This document shows positions 8,977-18,287 of a stretch of DNA of 64,000 nt, in pieces. Every line of letters starts with the position of its first letter. Position 1 is the first letter of the stretch. This DNA is from Bacillus sp. P14.5. Lineage in GTDB: Bacteria > Bacillota > Bacilli > Bacillales > Bacillaceae_B. Made by a program: the position numbers and the translations under genes. The stretch is from positions 15-64,014 of the forward strand of contig NZ_NIJF01000096.1 of NCBI RefSeq assembly GCF_003316765.1. Reading direction: 5' to 3'. The notes under the pieces are model-generated. The model saw nothing but the letters and a program-made list of their open reading frames with translations, ran no database searches and was not told the origin of the DNA.

Positions 8977-10104
8977 TTGAAATACTTTGATTATGCTGCA
9001 ACTACACCAATAGATTCAGAGGCTTTGCAGGTTTACATGGAGGCAGCCTCTCATTTCTACGGCAATACTTCCAGCCTTCATGACACCGGCACAAAAGCTG
9101 CACATCTTCTGCAAGAATGCAGAAAAACACTGGCGGGGTTACTCGGGGTGTCTTCTGAAGGAATCTATTTTACATCAGGAGGAACAGAATCAAACCATCT
9201 CGGGATTCTTTCTCTCGCGCTCGAAAATAAACACCGCGGAACGCACATCATCACCGGGATGGCCGAGCATTCCTCCGTCCATTCAGCCATGGGTTACTTA
9301 AAAGAGCAAGGGTTTGAAATCACTCTCCTCCCTTTCAAGAATGACGGCACTATCTCTCTGGAAGACTTGGAAAAGGCAATCAGACATGATACGATTCTAA
9401 TTTCCATTGCACATGTCAACGGTGAAATCGGTTCTGTCCAAAAAATTGAAAACATTGCAAGGACCTGTCAGGATAAAGGGATTCTCCTTCACACTGACAT
9501 GGTCCAGTCTTTTGGAAAACACGATTTATCAAAGATCGCTCCATTGGTGGACAGCCTTTCTGTCTCTTCTCATAAAATTTATGGTCCGAAGGGAGTCGGG
9601 GCGGTTTATATTCATCCCAGGCATCCCGCCAGATCAATTTTTCCCAGCCAGACACATGAAGGAGGACTGAGAGGCGGTACAGTAAACACACCGGGAATCG
9701 CAGCATTCATCAGCGCTGCTGAGAAGGTCTCCAGCGGCTCCCAGGGTGCTGACTATGATAGACTCAGGGAAATATTCATCAATGGGTTGAAAGCTCGCCT
9801 GAAGGAATCTGTGGTGATCCTGGAAGCTCCTCCAGAGAACCAGGTGCCGCATGTAATCGGATTGTGCATTAAAGGCATCCAAGGCCAATGGGCCATGTTA
9901 GAATGTAATAGGAGAGGATTCGCCATTTCCACCGGAAGCGCCTGCCAAACCGGCCAGCAAGCTGGTTCCAAAACAGTAATGGCTCTTGGGCTCCCGGAAC
10001 AAGCAGGAAAAGAATTCATCCGGATCTCGTTTGGAAAAGATACTACGAAAGAAGATGTTGCAGAGCTTGTAAAAGTTCTTGCTGATATAGCTGAAAAACA
10101 ATAG
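8977..10104 (+). CDS. nifS: Cysteine desulfurase NifS/NadS
   Basis: 375 residues. PLP-dependent cysteine desulfurase thought to supply sulfur for the Fe-S cluster of NadA. Motifs: YFDYAATTPID at the N-terminus, TSGGTESNHLGI, HTDMVQSFGK, the PLP lysine in SSHKIYGPKGVGA and the catalytic Cys in STGSACQTGQ. The start is a TTG (8977) with AAAAAGGGG upstream. Divergent from nadB, followed after 30 bases by niaR, with which it probably forms an operon. Confidence 0.93.
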   Translation: MKYFDYAATTPIDSEALQVYMEAASHFYGNTSSLHDTGTKAAHLLQECRKTLAGLLGVSSEGIYFTSGGTESNHLGILSLALENKHRGTHIITGMAEHSSVHSAMGYLKEQGFEITLLPFKNDGTISLEDLEKAIRHDTILISIAHVNGEIGSVQKIENIARTCQDKGILLHTDMVQSFGKHDLSKIAPLVDSLSVSSHKIYGPKGVGAVYIHPRHPARSIFPSQTHEGGLRGGTVNTPGIAAFISAAEKVSSGSQGADYDRLREIFINGLKARLKESVVILEAPPENQVPHVIGLCIKGIQGQWAMLECNRRGFAISTGSACQTGQQAGSKTVMALGLPEQAGKEFIRISFGKDTTKEDVAELVKVLADIAEKQ

Positions 10105-10134
10105 CTTTCTGCTACGCTGGAGAGGGGAAATACG

Positions 10135-10680
10135 ATGTCTAAAGGCAAGAAAATACTCGGAGAAGAACGAAGAAATCTCATACTATCAAAACTGCAGGAA
10201 GAAGGCATCCCGATCACAGGGGGAGACCTTGCCAAGTTCACGAACGTCAGCCGGCAGGTCATTGTCAGCGACATCACACTGCTGAAAGCCAGAGAAGAAC
10301 CCATCATTGCCACAAGCCAGGGATACCTCTACCTGCAGCCGAAACAGCCTGAAGGCACAGTTGAAAAAACCATCGCCTGCAGGCATACACCGGAACGCAC
10401 AGAGGAAGAACTGAATCTGCTGGTCGACCACGGAATCCTCGTCAAAGACGTCAAGATCGAACATAAAGTCTACGGCGACCTGACCGCCTCCATCATGGTC
10501 TCCAACCGCCAGGATGTAAAGCAGTTCATGTACAAAATCAAGGAAACCAACGCCTCCTACCTTTCTGAACTGACAGACGGCATTCACCTGCACACCATCT
10601 CGGCGCCGAATGAAAAGGCAATGGCCAACGCTGAAAAAGCACTGAAAGATGCTGGATTTCTGATTGAAACCACATCATGA
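10135..10680 (+). CDS. niaR: NiaR (YrxA), nicotinate-responsive repressor of NAD synthesis
   Basis: 181 residues: N-terminal winged helix-turn-helix (RRNLILSKLQEEGIPITGGDLAKFTNVSRQVIVSDI) and a C-terminal 3H domain, named for three histidines, with candidates in ACRHTPERTEEE, LLVDHGILV and ELTDGIHLHTI. The family represses nadBCA and nifS-niaR in response to nicotinate. ATG behind GGAGAGGGG. The gene is GC-richer and codon-biased relative to nifS, but the context is standard. Confidence 0.93.
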   Translation: MSKGKKILGEERRNLILSKLQEEGIPITGGDLAKFTNVSRQVIVSDITLLKAREEPIIATSQGYLYLQPKQPEGTVEKTIACRHTPERTEEELNLLVDHGILVKDVKIEHKVYGDLTASIMVSNRQDVKQFMYKIKETNASYLSELTDGIHLHTISAPNEKAMANAEKALKDAGFLIETTS

Positions 10681-10687
10681 GAATTTG

Positions 10688-10715
10688 AGGATGCCCTATA
10701 ATGGGTATCCTTTTT
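10688..10715 (+). terminator. Terminator after niaR
   Basis: GGATGCCC-TATAAT-GGGTATCC followed by five T residues, eight bases after the niaR stop codon. Confidence 0.85.
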
Positions 10716-10847
10716 AGTTTGTCTTTTTTGGCTGGCTGGGCTGGTGCTTTTAATTTTGGTGGGGGCTGGGGGCGGGGTATGCGTGTTGCGAAGTTTAACG
10801 AAGAATGCCGGCTTATGGTGTTTTTATCGGCCGGATAGGGTGTGCTA

Positions 10848-11490
10848 TCGACGGGTAACCGCCCTTCTATCGACCGGTTTTTGAGTTCTATCAACCATTT
10901 TGATAGTTCTATCATTCGGTTTCGCTGTTCTATCAACCATTTTTGCCATTCTATCAATCAGTTTCGCTGGTCTATCAACCGGCTTCATTATTTTACTAAC
11001 AGCTACGCATTCATTATGCTGGTCTCTCTTACCTAGTAGGTCTTCCAGCCAGTTTTGCGGAACGAAGCTGGGGTTCTATCGACGAGTTTGCTTGTTCTAT
11101 CAACGAGTTTTGGCATCCTATCGACGACTTTGCTGGTTCTATCAACGACTTTGAGTGGCCTATCGACGGAATGGCCCTTTCTATCGACGAATCGCCTGAT
11201 TCTGACCTTTTGCCTGCATGCATACTGGTTAAAAAACACTTTAAGCCCGCCATACCATGAGGTTCTATCGACGAGTTTGCTTGATCTATCAACGAGTTTC
11301 GGCATCCTATCGACGATATGGCTGGTTCTATCAACGACTTTGAGTGGTCTATCGACGGAATGGCCCTTTCTATCGACGAATCGGCTGATACTGACCTTTT
11401 GCCTGCATGCATACTGGTTAAAAAACGCTTTACGCTCGCGATGCCCTAGTGGTCTATCGACGAGATTGACCTTTCTATCGACGAACTGCC
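10848..11490. repeat. 21-bp repeat array with a 189-bp higher-order unit
   Basis: Consensus TCTATCRACGANTTTG plus five variable bases, repeated every 21 bases. From 11073 six core units plus a 63-base spacer (containing TTTTGCCTGCATGCATACTG) form a 189-base higher-order repeat (9 x 21), seen again from 11262 and partly from 11453. Because 21 is a multiple of three, several frames stay open on both strands, for example a minus-strand heptad reading LVDRTSK; none has a convincing start or ribosome site, so I treat these as non-coding. The array fills the space between niaR and pheB where pheA lies in B. subtilis. Confidence 0.88.
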
Positions 11491-11624
11491 TAATTATCTC
11501 CTTTTGCATAATTCACTGCTTTAAAACGGTTCATGCTAGTGGATGCCATAATGCTCTCCCGACGACTCAAGGCATGACAGCAATAACTTTCCTGATTTCC
11601 GCACTTCCCCCTGTTCAAACCCAA

Positions 11625-11656
11625 CAAAAAAATGCTAGGCCCCTGAGCCCAGCATT
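11625..11656 (-). terminator. Terminator overlapping the pheB stop codon
   Basis: On the minus strand AATGCTGGGC-TCAGGG-GCCTAGCATT followed by seven T residues; the TAG stop of pheB is part of the 3' arm. Confidence 0.85.
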
Positions 11657-12105
11657 TCCACTTTTTCTACAAATTCAAGTTTTCTCAAGCCGTCCAGCAT
11701 TTCTTCGATATCACCCTTGATATCCGCTACGTTAAGGGAAAGAGTAACATTCGCTCTTCCCTGCAGCGGGATTGTCTGGTGAATCGTAAGAATGTTGCAG
11801 CCTGATTTGGCCACTTCACCCAGCAGGCAGGAGAGTGTTCCGGAACGGTCTTCCAGGTGGAAGAACAAGGTGATGATTCGTTCCTTGACAATCCTGTGAA
11901 ACGGGAATACAGTGTCCCGGTATTTATAGAAGGCACTGCGGCTCAGGTCAATGCTGCGGACAGCTTCCCAGACTGAGCCGGCTTTGCCTCTTTCAATCAG
12001 TTCTTTGGCTTGCAAGGTTTTCTTCATGGCATCAGGAAGCACGTCTTCCCTCACCAGATAAAATTTTCCGTCCTGTGCTTTTTTCTGCAAGGTTGGTTCC
12101 CCCAT
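11635..12105 (-). CDS. pheB: PheB, ACT-domain protein
   Basis: 156 residues. N-terminal helical segment ([23 protein letters not shown] ... [10 protein letters not shown]) and a C-terminal ACT domain ([33 protein letters not shown]). The family is annotated as UPF0735 ACT-domain protein; in B. subtilis it is linked to pheA, and an amino-acid-binding regulatory role is assumed rather than proven. It starts 13 bases after obg and so probably shares its transcript. pheA is not present beside it. Confidence 0.92.
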   Translation of the reverse strand: MGEPTLQKKAQDGKFYLVREDVLPDAMKKTLQAKELIERGKAGSVWEAVRSIDLSRSAFYKYRDTVFPFHRIVKERIITLFFHLEDRSGTLSCLLGEVAKSGCNILTIHQTIPLQGRANVTLSLNVADIKGDIEEMLDGLRKLEFVEKVEMLGSGA

Positions 12106-12118
12106 TACAAAGCTTCAA

Positions 12119-13411
12119 TCAATCGACGAAGTCAAATTCAAAGTCAAGCAGTCTGACAGTGTCCCCGTCTTTTGCTCCTCTTTCTCTCAATGCTTCATCG
12201 ACTCCCATGGTACGCAATTGACGTGCGAACCTCTTTTGGGATTCTTCGCGGCTGAAATCGGTCATCTTAAAGAGCTTCTCTATTTTGGCACCGTTGACCA
12301 CGAATGTGCCGTCCGGTTCTCTTGTGATGAAGAATTCAGCTTCAGCTTTTTCATGTTTATAAAGAACACGCTGATCTTTAGTTTCTTCTTCTACCTCTTC
12401 AAACATCGCAAACTGAGGTGTGTCTTCCAGCTTATCGGCGATGGCGAACAACAGGTCACGAAGACCTTGCCTTGTAACCGCAGAGATTCCGTAGACAGGA
12501 TAGTCCTCTTTCAGCTGCTCCTTGAAATTTTTAAGGTTCTCTTCTGAATCAGGCATGTCCATTTTATTGGCCACAATAATTTGTGGACGTTCTGTCAAAC
12601 GAAGGTTGTAGGCTTCCAATTCCGTATTGATTGTCTGGTAATCTTCGTAAGGGTCCCTTCCCTCAAGTCCGCTCATATCGATGACGTGGACAATGACACG
12701 CGTACGTTCGATGTGGCGAAGGAACTGATGTCCAAGACCAACACCTTCAGATGCGCCTTCAATCAATCCAGGAAGATCAGCCATGACAAAGCTTCGTCCG
12801 TCTTCAGTTTCCACCATTCCCAGGTTAGGGGCGATGGTTGTGAAGTGGTAATCGCCGATTTTCGGCTTGGCTGCTGAAACGATGGACAGCAGAGTCGATT
12901 TCCCTACACTTGGAAAACCTACAAGACCGACATCAGCAAGAAGCTTCAGTTCAAGCACGATATAACGTTCCTGACCCGGTTCTCCTTTTTCCGATAACTC
13001 AGGAGCAGGATTGGAAGGTGTCGCAAAACGGGTATTACCTCTTCCTCCGCGTCCTCCTTTTGAGATGACGGCTCTTTGACCATGTTCAGTCAAATCCGCG
13101 ATCATTTCCCCTGTATCATCATCCTTGACAATGGTACCCGGCGGAACCTTGACCACCATGTCTTTAGCATTTCTTCCGTGCATGTTTTTGCTCATCCCAT
13201 GCTCTCCGCGAGGTGCCTTGAAGTGACGCTGATAACGGAAGTCCATCAATGTGCGAAGTCCTTCTTCCACTTCAAATATAACGTCGGCGCCATTGCCTCC
13301 GTCACCGCCCGCCGGACCTCCGTCCGGGACGTATTTTTCACGGCGGTAAGCAACCATTCCATTGCCTCCGTCGCCGCCTTTTGTATAAATCTTGACCTGA
13401 TCGACAAACAT
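12119..13411 (-). CDS. obg: GTPase ObgE/CgtA
   Basis: 430 residues. N-terminal glycine-rich Obg fold ([20 protein letters not shown] ... GGRGGRGN), central G domain with the P-loop GFPSVGKST, switch motif DLPGLIEGA and NKMD, and a C-terminal OCT domain ending [16 protein letters not shown]. Known roles are late 50S assembly, stress response, and in Bacillus activation of the sporulation phosphorelay and sigma B. Usually it follows spo0B directly; here a terminator and a ~185-bp repeat separate them, so obg must have its own promoter. Confidence 0.97.
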   Translation of the reverse strand: MFVDQVKIYTKGGDGGNGMVAYRREKYVPDGGPAGGDGGNGADVIFEVEEGLRTLMDFRYQRHFKAPRGEHGMSKNMHGRNAKDMVVKVPPGTIVKDDDTGEMIADLTEHGQRAVISKGGRGGRGNTRFATPSNPAPELSEKGEPGQERYIVLELKLLADVGLVGFPSVGKSTLLSIVSAAKPKIGDYHFTTIAPNLGMVETEDGRSFVMADLPGLIEGASEGVGLGHQFLRHIERTRVIVHVIDMSGLEGRDPYEDYQTINTELEAYNLRLTERPQIIVANKMDMPDSEENLKNFKEQLKEDYPVYGISAVTRQGLRDLLFAIADKLEDTPQFAMFEEVEEETKDQRVLYKHEKAEAEFFITREPDGTFVVNGAKIEKLFKMTDFSREESQKRFARQLRTMGVDEALRERGAKDGDTVRLLDFEFDFVD

Positions 13412-13439
13412 TTGTTTTCACTCCTAAAAAAGTCTATTT

Positions 13440-13628
13440 CGTATAAATTGTTGCTTTTGGAAAAATCCCAAAAGCCGGATTTTTCCCCGGATACTCAGAT
13501 ACTCTCTCTATTCAGGGGGAGCAGCTCTTTTCTTTCTTGCTTACCAGCATATTTCAGGTAGATGATGGTGTAACCTTACCTAATTCATATCAAAAAGCAA
13601 CAAAGTTTACGAAAAGAGCCTTAAAAAA
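13440..13628 (+). repeat. Interspersed ~185-bp repeat, copy A
   Basis: The left part holds the perfect inverted repeat GGAAAAATCC / GGATTTTTCC. The middle has a block with GGGGGAGCAGCTC and TTCTTGCTTACCAG, and the right end reads AGCAACAAAGTTTACGAAAAGAGCC. The same order of blocks recurs at 42715-42886 (same orientation) and, without the middle block, inverted at 29770-29905. No protein-coding potential. Confidence 0.85.
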
Positions 13629-13654
13629 AGAGGACCATAAGATGGCCGGCTCTT
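13623..13654 (-). terminator. Terminator after spo0B
   Basis: Minus strand GAGCCGGCCAT-CTT-ATGGTCCTC followed by seven T residues, just past the spo0B stop codon. Confidence 0.7.
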
Positions 13655-13660
13655 CTTTGA

Positions 13661-14185
13661 TTATCTATTTAAACTCAAGGATATTAAAAATCCATTGCCA
13701 GCCATATTGTGGATGGTAAGGCCGGCATTATTTTTCTCCAGCCAGTCCTGCAGGTTTTCTTTATCTACTATTATCCCATTAAAATCCAATTCAAACCGTG
13801 CTTCCTGCTGGCAAATCTTGATGATGACCATCATGTTGTTTTCTTCAAATGGTTTTACACAGTTTTCAAGAACAGAGAAAAGCCCTGTAAACCAGTTGAA
13901 CACAGAATCATCACCAATATCGGGTTCTTCCGCTTCGAGAACTTCAAATTCGAGCTTAATATAATGCGTTTGCCAATTATAGGTCAGCATCCACTCAGAG
14001 AACTTCGGCATTCTCAGGTTAGACAGCTTGGACTCATTCTGAGCTTCGGCGACAATTTCCTCAATGATCTGCTTTGCCCGGTCCATTCTCCCTAAATCCA
14101 TGTTGCCTTTGATCAATTGTAATCTATTCATCCAGTCATGGCGGGCATGCCTCAATGCCTCTACCAGGTTCCATTCATTATTCAT
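13661..14185 (-). CDS. spo0B: Spo0B, sporulation initiation phosphotransferase
   Basis: 174 residues. The phosphorelay protein that passes phosphate from Spo0F to Spo0A. The N-terminal helical hairpin carries the phosphorylated histidine in ALRHARHDWMNRLQLIKGN (His16). The C-terminal part is a degenerate histidine-kinase-like fold without clear ATP-binding motifs, as known for Spo0B. Slightly shorter than the B. subtilis protein (192). It lies between rpmA and obg as in B. subtilis but ends in its own terminator. Confidence 0.92.
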   Translation of the reverse strand: MNNEWNLVEALRHARHDWMNRLQLIKGNMDLGRMDRAKQIIEEIVAEAQNESKLSNLRMPKFSEWMLTYNWQTHYIKLEFEVLEAEEPDIGDDSVFNWFTGLFSVLENCVKPFEENNMMVIIKICQQEARFELDFNGIIVDKENLQDWLEKNNAGLTIHNMAGNGFLISLSLNR

Positions 14186-14325
14186 TATAAAACTCCCTAT
14201 AAAACGGACTTTTCTTATCTGTAGTATATCAGAAAAGAATAGGGGAACGAAAAATTTTCCTGTTATAAAGACAAAATTCGACTGAACGACCTAATTCCAG
14301 GCTGCACATTCTCTTATAAAACAAG

Positions 14326-14357
14326 AAAACTCTAACCGAATATACGGCTAGAGTTTT
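14326..14357 (-). terminator. Terminator after rpmA
   Basis: AAAACTCTAACCG-AATATA-CGGCTAGAGTTTT, a 13-bp inverted repeat with one mismatch, with A/T tails on both sides. Confidence 0.85.
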
Positions 14358-14369
14358 CTTTAAAAAGCA

Positions 14370-14672
<303 letters not shown>

Positions 14673-15011
14673 CTACGCTTTGAAGGTTATTTTTATAAAT
14701 TTACTATATTCACGTTCTATCGTCTGTAAAGAGACAATCATCCCTTGTAAGAGAAGCTGGACCTTTTCCTCTGTTTCATTCGGCAGGCCTGCCGGAAATT
14801 CACAGTGAAGGTAACCGCCATCAGGCGACTGGTCAATCGCGGGTTGAACCCCGGTCAATGACATGATCGCGTTAACGGCGCCAAAGGAAACAGCTGATGC
14901 TCCGGCACAAACGATATCTTGACCATTCTGCGCAAAATTTGCATGTCCATCCATGGAAAAAGAGGAAACCCTTCCTCCAGGATCTTTGGTAATGTAAACG
15001 TTAATCATCAA
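14673..15011 (-). CDS. prp: Ribosomal-processing cysteine protease Prp (YsxB)
   Basis: 112 residues. The catalytic pair is visible as His in SFSMDGHANFA and Cys in GQDIVCAGASAVSFG. Prp removes the N-terminal extension of L27, whose gene lies 12 bases downstream and carries the matching QFFASKKG site. Gene order rplU-prp-rpmA is conserved in Firmicutes. Confidence 0.95.
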   Translation of the reverse strand: MMINVYITKDPGGRVSSFSMDGHANFAQNGQDIVCAGASAVSFGAVNAIMSLTGVQPAIDQSPDGGYLHCEFPAGLPNETEEKVQLLLQGMIVSLQTIEREYSKFIKITFKA

Positions 15012-15020
15012 TCAAGCGCC

Positions 15021-15329
15021 TTACGCGTTGATTTTGTCAATCGTCACTTTAGTGTACGGTTGACGATGACCTTGCTTACGACGATAGTTTTTCTTCGGCT
15101 TGTATTTGAAAACGACTAATTTCTTAGCGCGGCCTTGTTTTTCAACTTTAGCTGTAACAGTAGCTCCGTCAACTAATGGACTTCCTACTTTTACGTTGTC
15201 GCCACCTACGAAAAGAACTTTGTCAAAAGTAACTGTTTCGCCTTCGTTTCCTGCAAGCTTTTCAATGTAGATGGTTTGTCCCGCTTCTACTTTGATTTGC
15301 TTTCCGCCAGTTTCGATAATTGCGTACAT
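15021..15329 (-). CDS. rplU: 50S ribosomal protein L21
   Basis: 102 residues: [18 protein letters not shown] at the N-terminus and [19 protein letters not shown] at the C-terminus are diagnostic. The ATG at 15329 follows GGAGGTG; an in-frame GTG three codons upstream lies inside that Shine-Dalgarno sequence and is rejected. First gene of the rplU-prp-rpmA operon, preceded by an L21 leader. Confidence 0.97.
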   Translation of the reverse strand: MYAIIETGGKQIKVEAGQTIYIEKLAGNEGETVTFDKVLFVGGDNVKVGSPLVDGATVTAKVEKQGRAKKLVVFKYKPKKNYRRKQGHRQPYTKVTIDKINA

Positions 15330-15339
15330 GAATGGCACC

Positions 15340-15435
15340 TCCTTATAAACTCAGACTCGCCAATTACAGGCGTTTTGTTTTGCAACAAAAGCTTATGGCC
15401 TGATTTGAGCGGTTGTAGCACGGGTGCTACAAAAA
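15340..15435 (-). ncRNA. Ribosomal protein L21 leader RNA
   Basis: The ~95 bases upstream of rplU contain two hairpins on the minus strand: GTAGCAC-CC-GTGCTAC (15415-15430) and TTTTGTTGCAAAACAAAA (about 15374-15391). Position and arrangement match the L21 leader family of Bacilli, thought to mediate autoregulation by L21. I have not aligned it to a covariance model. Confidence 0.65.
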
Positions 15436-15448
15436 CTATAACATAAGA

Positions 15449-15478
15449 ATCCTATCACAAATTCAAGAATGGTGTCAA
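15449..15478 (-). promoter_or_regulatory. Likely sigma-A promoter of rplU-prp-rpmA
   Basis: TTGACA (minus strand, 15473-15478), an 18-base spacer and TAGGAT (15449-15454), placed just before the L21 leader hairpins. Confidence 0.5.
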
Positions 15479-15629
15479 TAGCTTTAATGGGAATTAAAAT
15501 GATTAGGATTTGCTTCTTTTATAATTTTTGATCTCCTCGCGGCGTGCACTGTGCAATGGACCTTCTGCTGCAATCCTTCTTCTTTAAGGAAATTAGAGTC
15601 ATGTCCCTGGGTCTGTATCGAGAAGCAAA

Positions 15630-15830
15630 AAATAAGGGGATATTTTACCGTTAAGCGCAAATTCAACCTCATTTCAGGCGTAAATAGGGGGAACTTTTCC
15701 CCTTATTCAAATAAAAAGCCCCTGTTTTCTAATGTTTTGAGTCAATTAAGGGGAATTTCTCCCGCTATTTAAGCTGTTTTTGATGCTCCACATCAATTAA
15801 GGGGAATTTTTCCCGCTATTCTATCCTTGA
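15630..15830. repeat. Degenerate ~51-bp tandem array with GGGGAA/TTCCCC cores (array 3)
   Basis: Four related blocks with TAAGGGGA or TAGGGGGA at about 15633, 15684, 15747 and 15798 (steps of 51, 63 and 51 bases). The last two read CAATTAAGGGGAATTT then TCCCGCTATT. Each core can form a small hairpin, best seen in GGGGAACTTTTCCCC. No coding potential. Lies between the rplU promoter and the end of rng; bases 15480-15630 show nothing else. Confidence 0.7.
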
Positions 15831-15867
15831 TCAACTCCGGGGAGCTGGACGCAATCAACACGTTATA

Positions 15868-17324
15868 TTAACGGCTTTCTAATCTTTTAATTTTATAATA
15901 CGGCTGGCACTCTTTAACGATTTGGAACTCAATATTCTTATTAATGGCTGTTTCTATCTCTTTGAGGTAATAAGAGCTCTCTCCCTTGAAGACCTTATGG
16001 ACGTCTTCTGAAGCCTCTATGATGACTTTATCTTCATCTGCAGGATAGAGTTCATAAAGTTCCCTCTCAAGCCTGTAGGCCATGGATTCCGCGCTGAGCA
16101 CCCTGCCATGGGCGCTGCAGGACGGGCAGGCGCAGGTCGTATACTCCAGCAGCGGCGGTTTCGTTTTTTCCTTGTCAGCTGAAGGATCCCCAGTTCCGTG
16201 AAGCCGACGATGGTGGTCCGTTTTCCGTCGTCCTTTAAGCCATCCTTTAAAGCACCGATCACTTCGGCCTGATGCTGATCATTCTTCATTTCGATGAAGT
16301 CGATGAGGATGATGCCCGAGATGTTCCGAATTTTCAACTGCCTGGCGATCTCCTTGGCAGCAATAGCATTCGTTTTTAAAACGGTTTGAGACAGATTACT
16401 TTTTCCGGTGAATTTCCCCGTATTCACGTCTATGACCGTCAAGGCTTCTGTAGGTTCTATGACAATGGTTGCTCCATTTTCAAGCCAGACAACTTTCTGC
16501 ATGGCTTTTTCAATTTGTGCTTCCACCCGGTAATGACTGAAAATATTCTCATGCCCTTGAAAGTGCCAGATTTCTGAGGAAAGTTCTATTCCTTGCTGCT
16601 GTACGAAGGCCTGAAAATTTTCCTTCCATGCATAATCATCCGTTATTATTTCAACACTCTTAATCTTCTTTACTTCCTCCAGGATATCATCTGTCATGAC
16701 GTCCTGGCGATGGAGCAAAGAGGGAGCTTTTCGATTGAGTGTCATCTCAAATAATTTTTGATAGTATTTTCTTAAGGCAAAGAATTCAGCGGTGATATCT
16801 TCTTTTGGCTTATGCAGGGAAGCTGTCCTGAAGAGAATCCCTTCCTGGTCCTCCTTCATCTTTGAACCGAAACGGCGCCATTTTTTCTTCTGCTCTTCAT
16901 CTGACGCCTTTTTTGATACAGCAACATACCGGCCCTCCGGCATATACACAATGGAAGCACCTTTGAGTTCTATTATACCTGTAAGCCTAGGTCCTTTTGT
17001 TCCTGCAGGATCTTTCTTTACTTGTACGAGCAGTTTCTGGCCTTGGTGCAGAAGTTTATTGATTACTGCAGAGTTTCTTTCCTTCTCATCCATTGACACA
17101 AAATCTGCCAGGTCATCTATATGTAAAAAACCATTTTTGCCTTCGCCAATATTAATAAAAGCAGCATTCAGGCCCTTTTCAACCTTGTCGACACGGCCAA
17201 GATATATATTACCGACAATCGACTCTTTTTCAGGCTGGTAGACATGAAGACTTTCCATTATTCCATCGCGCAGGCGAGCCCATCTTTTTTCCCGTCCCAC
17301 AGCATTTACGATAATCCTGTTCAT
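15868..17324 (-). CDS. rng: Ribonuclease G/E family protein Rng, frameshifted near the zinc-link
   Basis: Read through a one-base gap this gives about 485 residues, the normal length. N-terminal S1-type domain (RDGIMESLHVYQPEKESIVGNIYLGRVDKV), the catalytic core VIEPTEALTVIDVNTGKFTG and ILIDFIEMKNDQHQAEVI with metal-binding Asp, and after the shift the zinc-link CACPSCSAHGRV followed by the C-terminal MAYRLERELYELYPADEDKV. The break is in an A6 run (16164-16169) after GILQLTRKK; one more A restores KKTKPPLLEYTTCACPSC. ATG at 17324 behind GAGGAG. Role: RNA processing endonuclease. The intact 3' part argues for a sequencing deletion rather than decay. Confidence 0.85.
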
Positions 17325-17356
17325 CAAGCTCTCCTCTTTTCGCGTACAAATAGAAT

Positions 17357-17387
17357 AAGGCCAACCGTTAGCCGGCCGGCCTTTTCA
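17357..17387 (-). terminator. Terminator after spoIVFB
   Basis: AAGGCC-GG-CCG ... CGG-TT-GGCCTT on the minus strand, followed by a T-rich stretch, between spoIVFB and rng. Confidence 0.65.
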
Positions 17388-17420
17388 TCATAATATGCAG
17401 AGCAGCTTTACGCAAACGAT

Positions 17421-18287
17421 TCAATATAAATACAGAAGGTCCCGGGATTTAGCCGTTGTCATTTTTTCAGTAAAATAAGCATGCAGAATTTCATTTTCAT
17501 CGAGTTTGCCGGCTTCCTTGCCATCCACATAAACAATGAGTGGATGCTTGAACCCTCTATGGAATTTCTCCAACACAGAATAAAGGGTTTCTTCTCCATT
17601 CACCTTCAATGGTTTCAAATCCCGGACATCCCCACTCTTACCGTAGTACCTTTCCAGTAAAAATCTCATGAAAGTAAATTGCCTCTGCTTCCACTCTTTC
17701 CATAATGAAAAATACAAAAAGGACAAGATGATCCAAAGATTAAGATGGAAAGGCACCGTCAAAAGGACCACCGTATGAAACAGCAGGAGCACACTGAGGG
17801 ACAGGATCAGCGTCCACTGGTAGGCAACTATGAAAGTGAACTTATATCCAAGGCCGATCGACAGAAGCTTCCCGCCATCCAAAGGCCAAATGGGAAGAAG
17901 ATTGAACAGCAGGACCATCAAGTTCAATTGAATGAAAAGCTCGTAATGATAAGAAGGTATCAGCCCGGTTGAATAGAGAAGCTTGGCTCCCCCCATCATC
18001 CACAAGTGCTGCAGCGGACCCGCGGCCACTACAATGAGTTCTTCCTTCAAAGACCGGTTTCCATGCTCATCCATTTCTGCCACCCCGCCAAACGGAAGGA
18101 GCGAAATTCTCTTAATGCGCCAAGAAAAAACATGGGCCGCACCCCCATGTCCTAACTCGTGTATAAAAATAATGACCAAGAGCATTACCAGCTCAACAAA
18201 GTGGGCGGTCAAAATCGCCAGTCCGGCAGCCGCCCACAGAAGCGGATGAATATGAACCTTCTTCAGCAATTTTCCGAATTCATTCAA
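17421..18287 (-). CDS. spoIVFB: SpoIVFB, intramembrane zinc protease of sporulation
   Basis: 288 residues, multi-pass membrane protein. Zinc motif HELGH at residues 43-47 and the third ligand Asp137 in IWPLDGGK, the same positions as in B. subtilis SpoIVFB. It cleaves pro-sigma K in the mother-cell membrane around the forespore. A C-terminal CBS-like region follows (GDVRDLKPLKVNGEETLYSVLEKF). Overlaps spoIVFA by eight bases, so the inhibitor and protease are coupled. Confidence 0.95.
   Translation of the reverse strand: MNEFGKLLKKVHIHPLLWAAAGLAILTAHFVELVMLLVIIFIHELGHGGAAHVFSWRIKRISLLPFGGVAEMDEHGNRSLKEELIVVAAGPLQHLWMMGGAKLLYSTGLIPSYHYELFIQLNLMVLLFNLLPIWPLDGGKLLSIGLGYKFTFIVAYQWTLILSLSVLLLFHTVVLLTVPFHLNLWIILSFLYFSLWKEWKQRQFTFMRFLLERYYGKSGDVRDLKPLKVNGEETLYSVLEKFHRGFKHPLIVYVDGKEAGKLDENEILHAYFTEKMTTAKSRDLLYLY

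Noticed and set aside
10848-11490. CRISPR array
   Set aside because: Repeat units are contiguous with no unique spacers and no cas genes nearby. The same holds for the 51-53 bp arrays, whose whole unit is conserved.
11033-11509. Minus-strand 158-codon frame with a VDR heptad, and plus-strand frames with LST repeats
   Set aside because: Any 21-bp array gives open heptad frames on both strands. No start signal, and all frames are equally open, so no single one looks selected.
12218-13076. Plus-strand frames opposite obg
   Set aside because: Antisense of a highly conserved GTPase; no ribosome sites.
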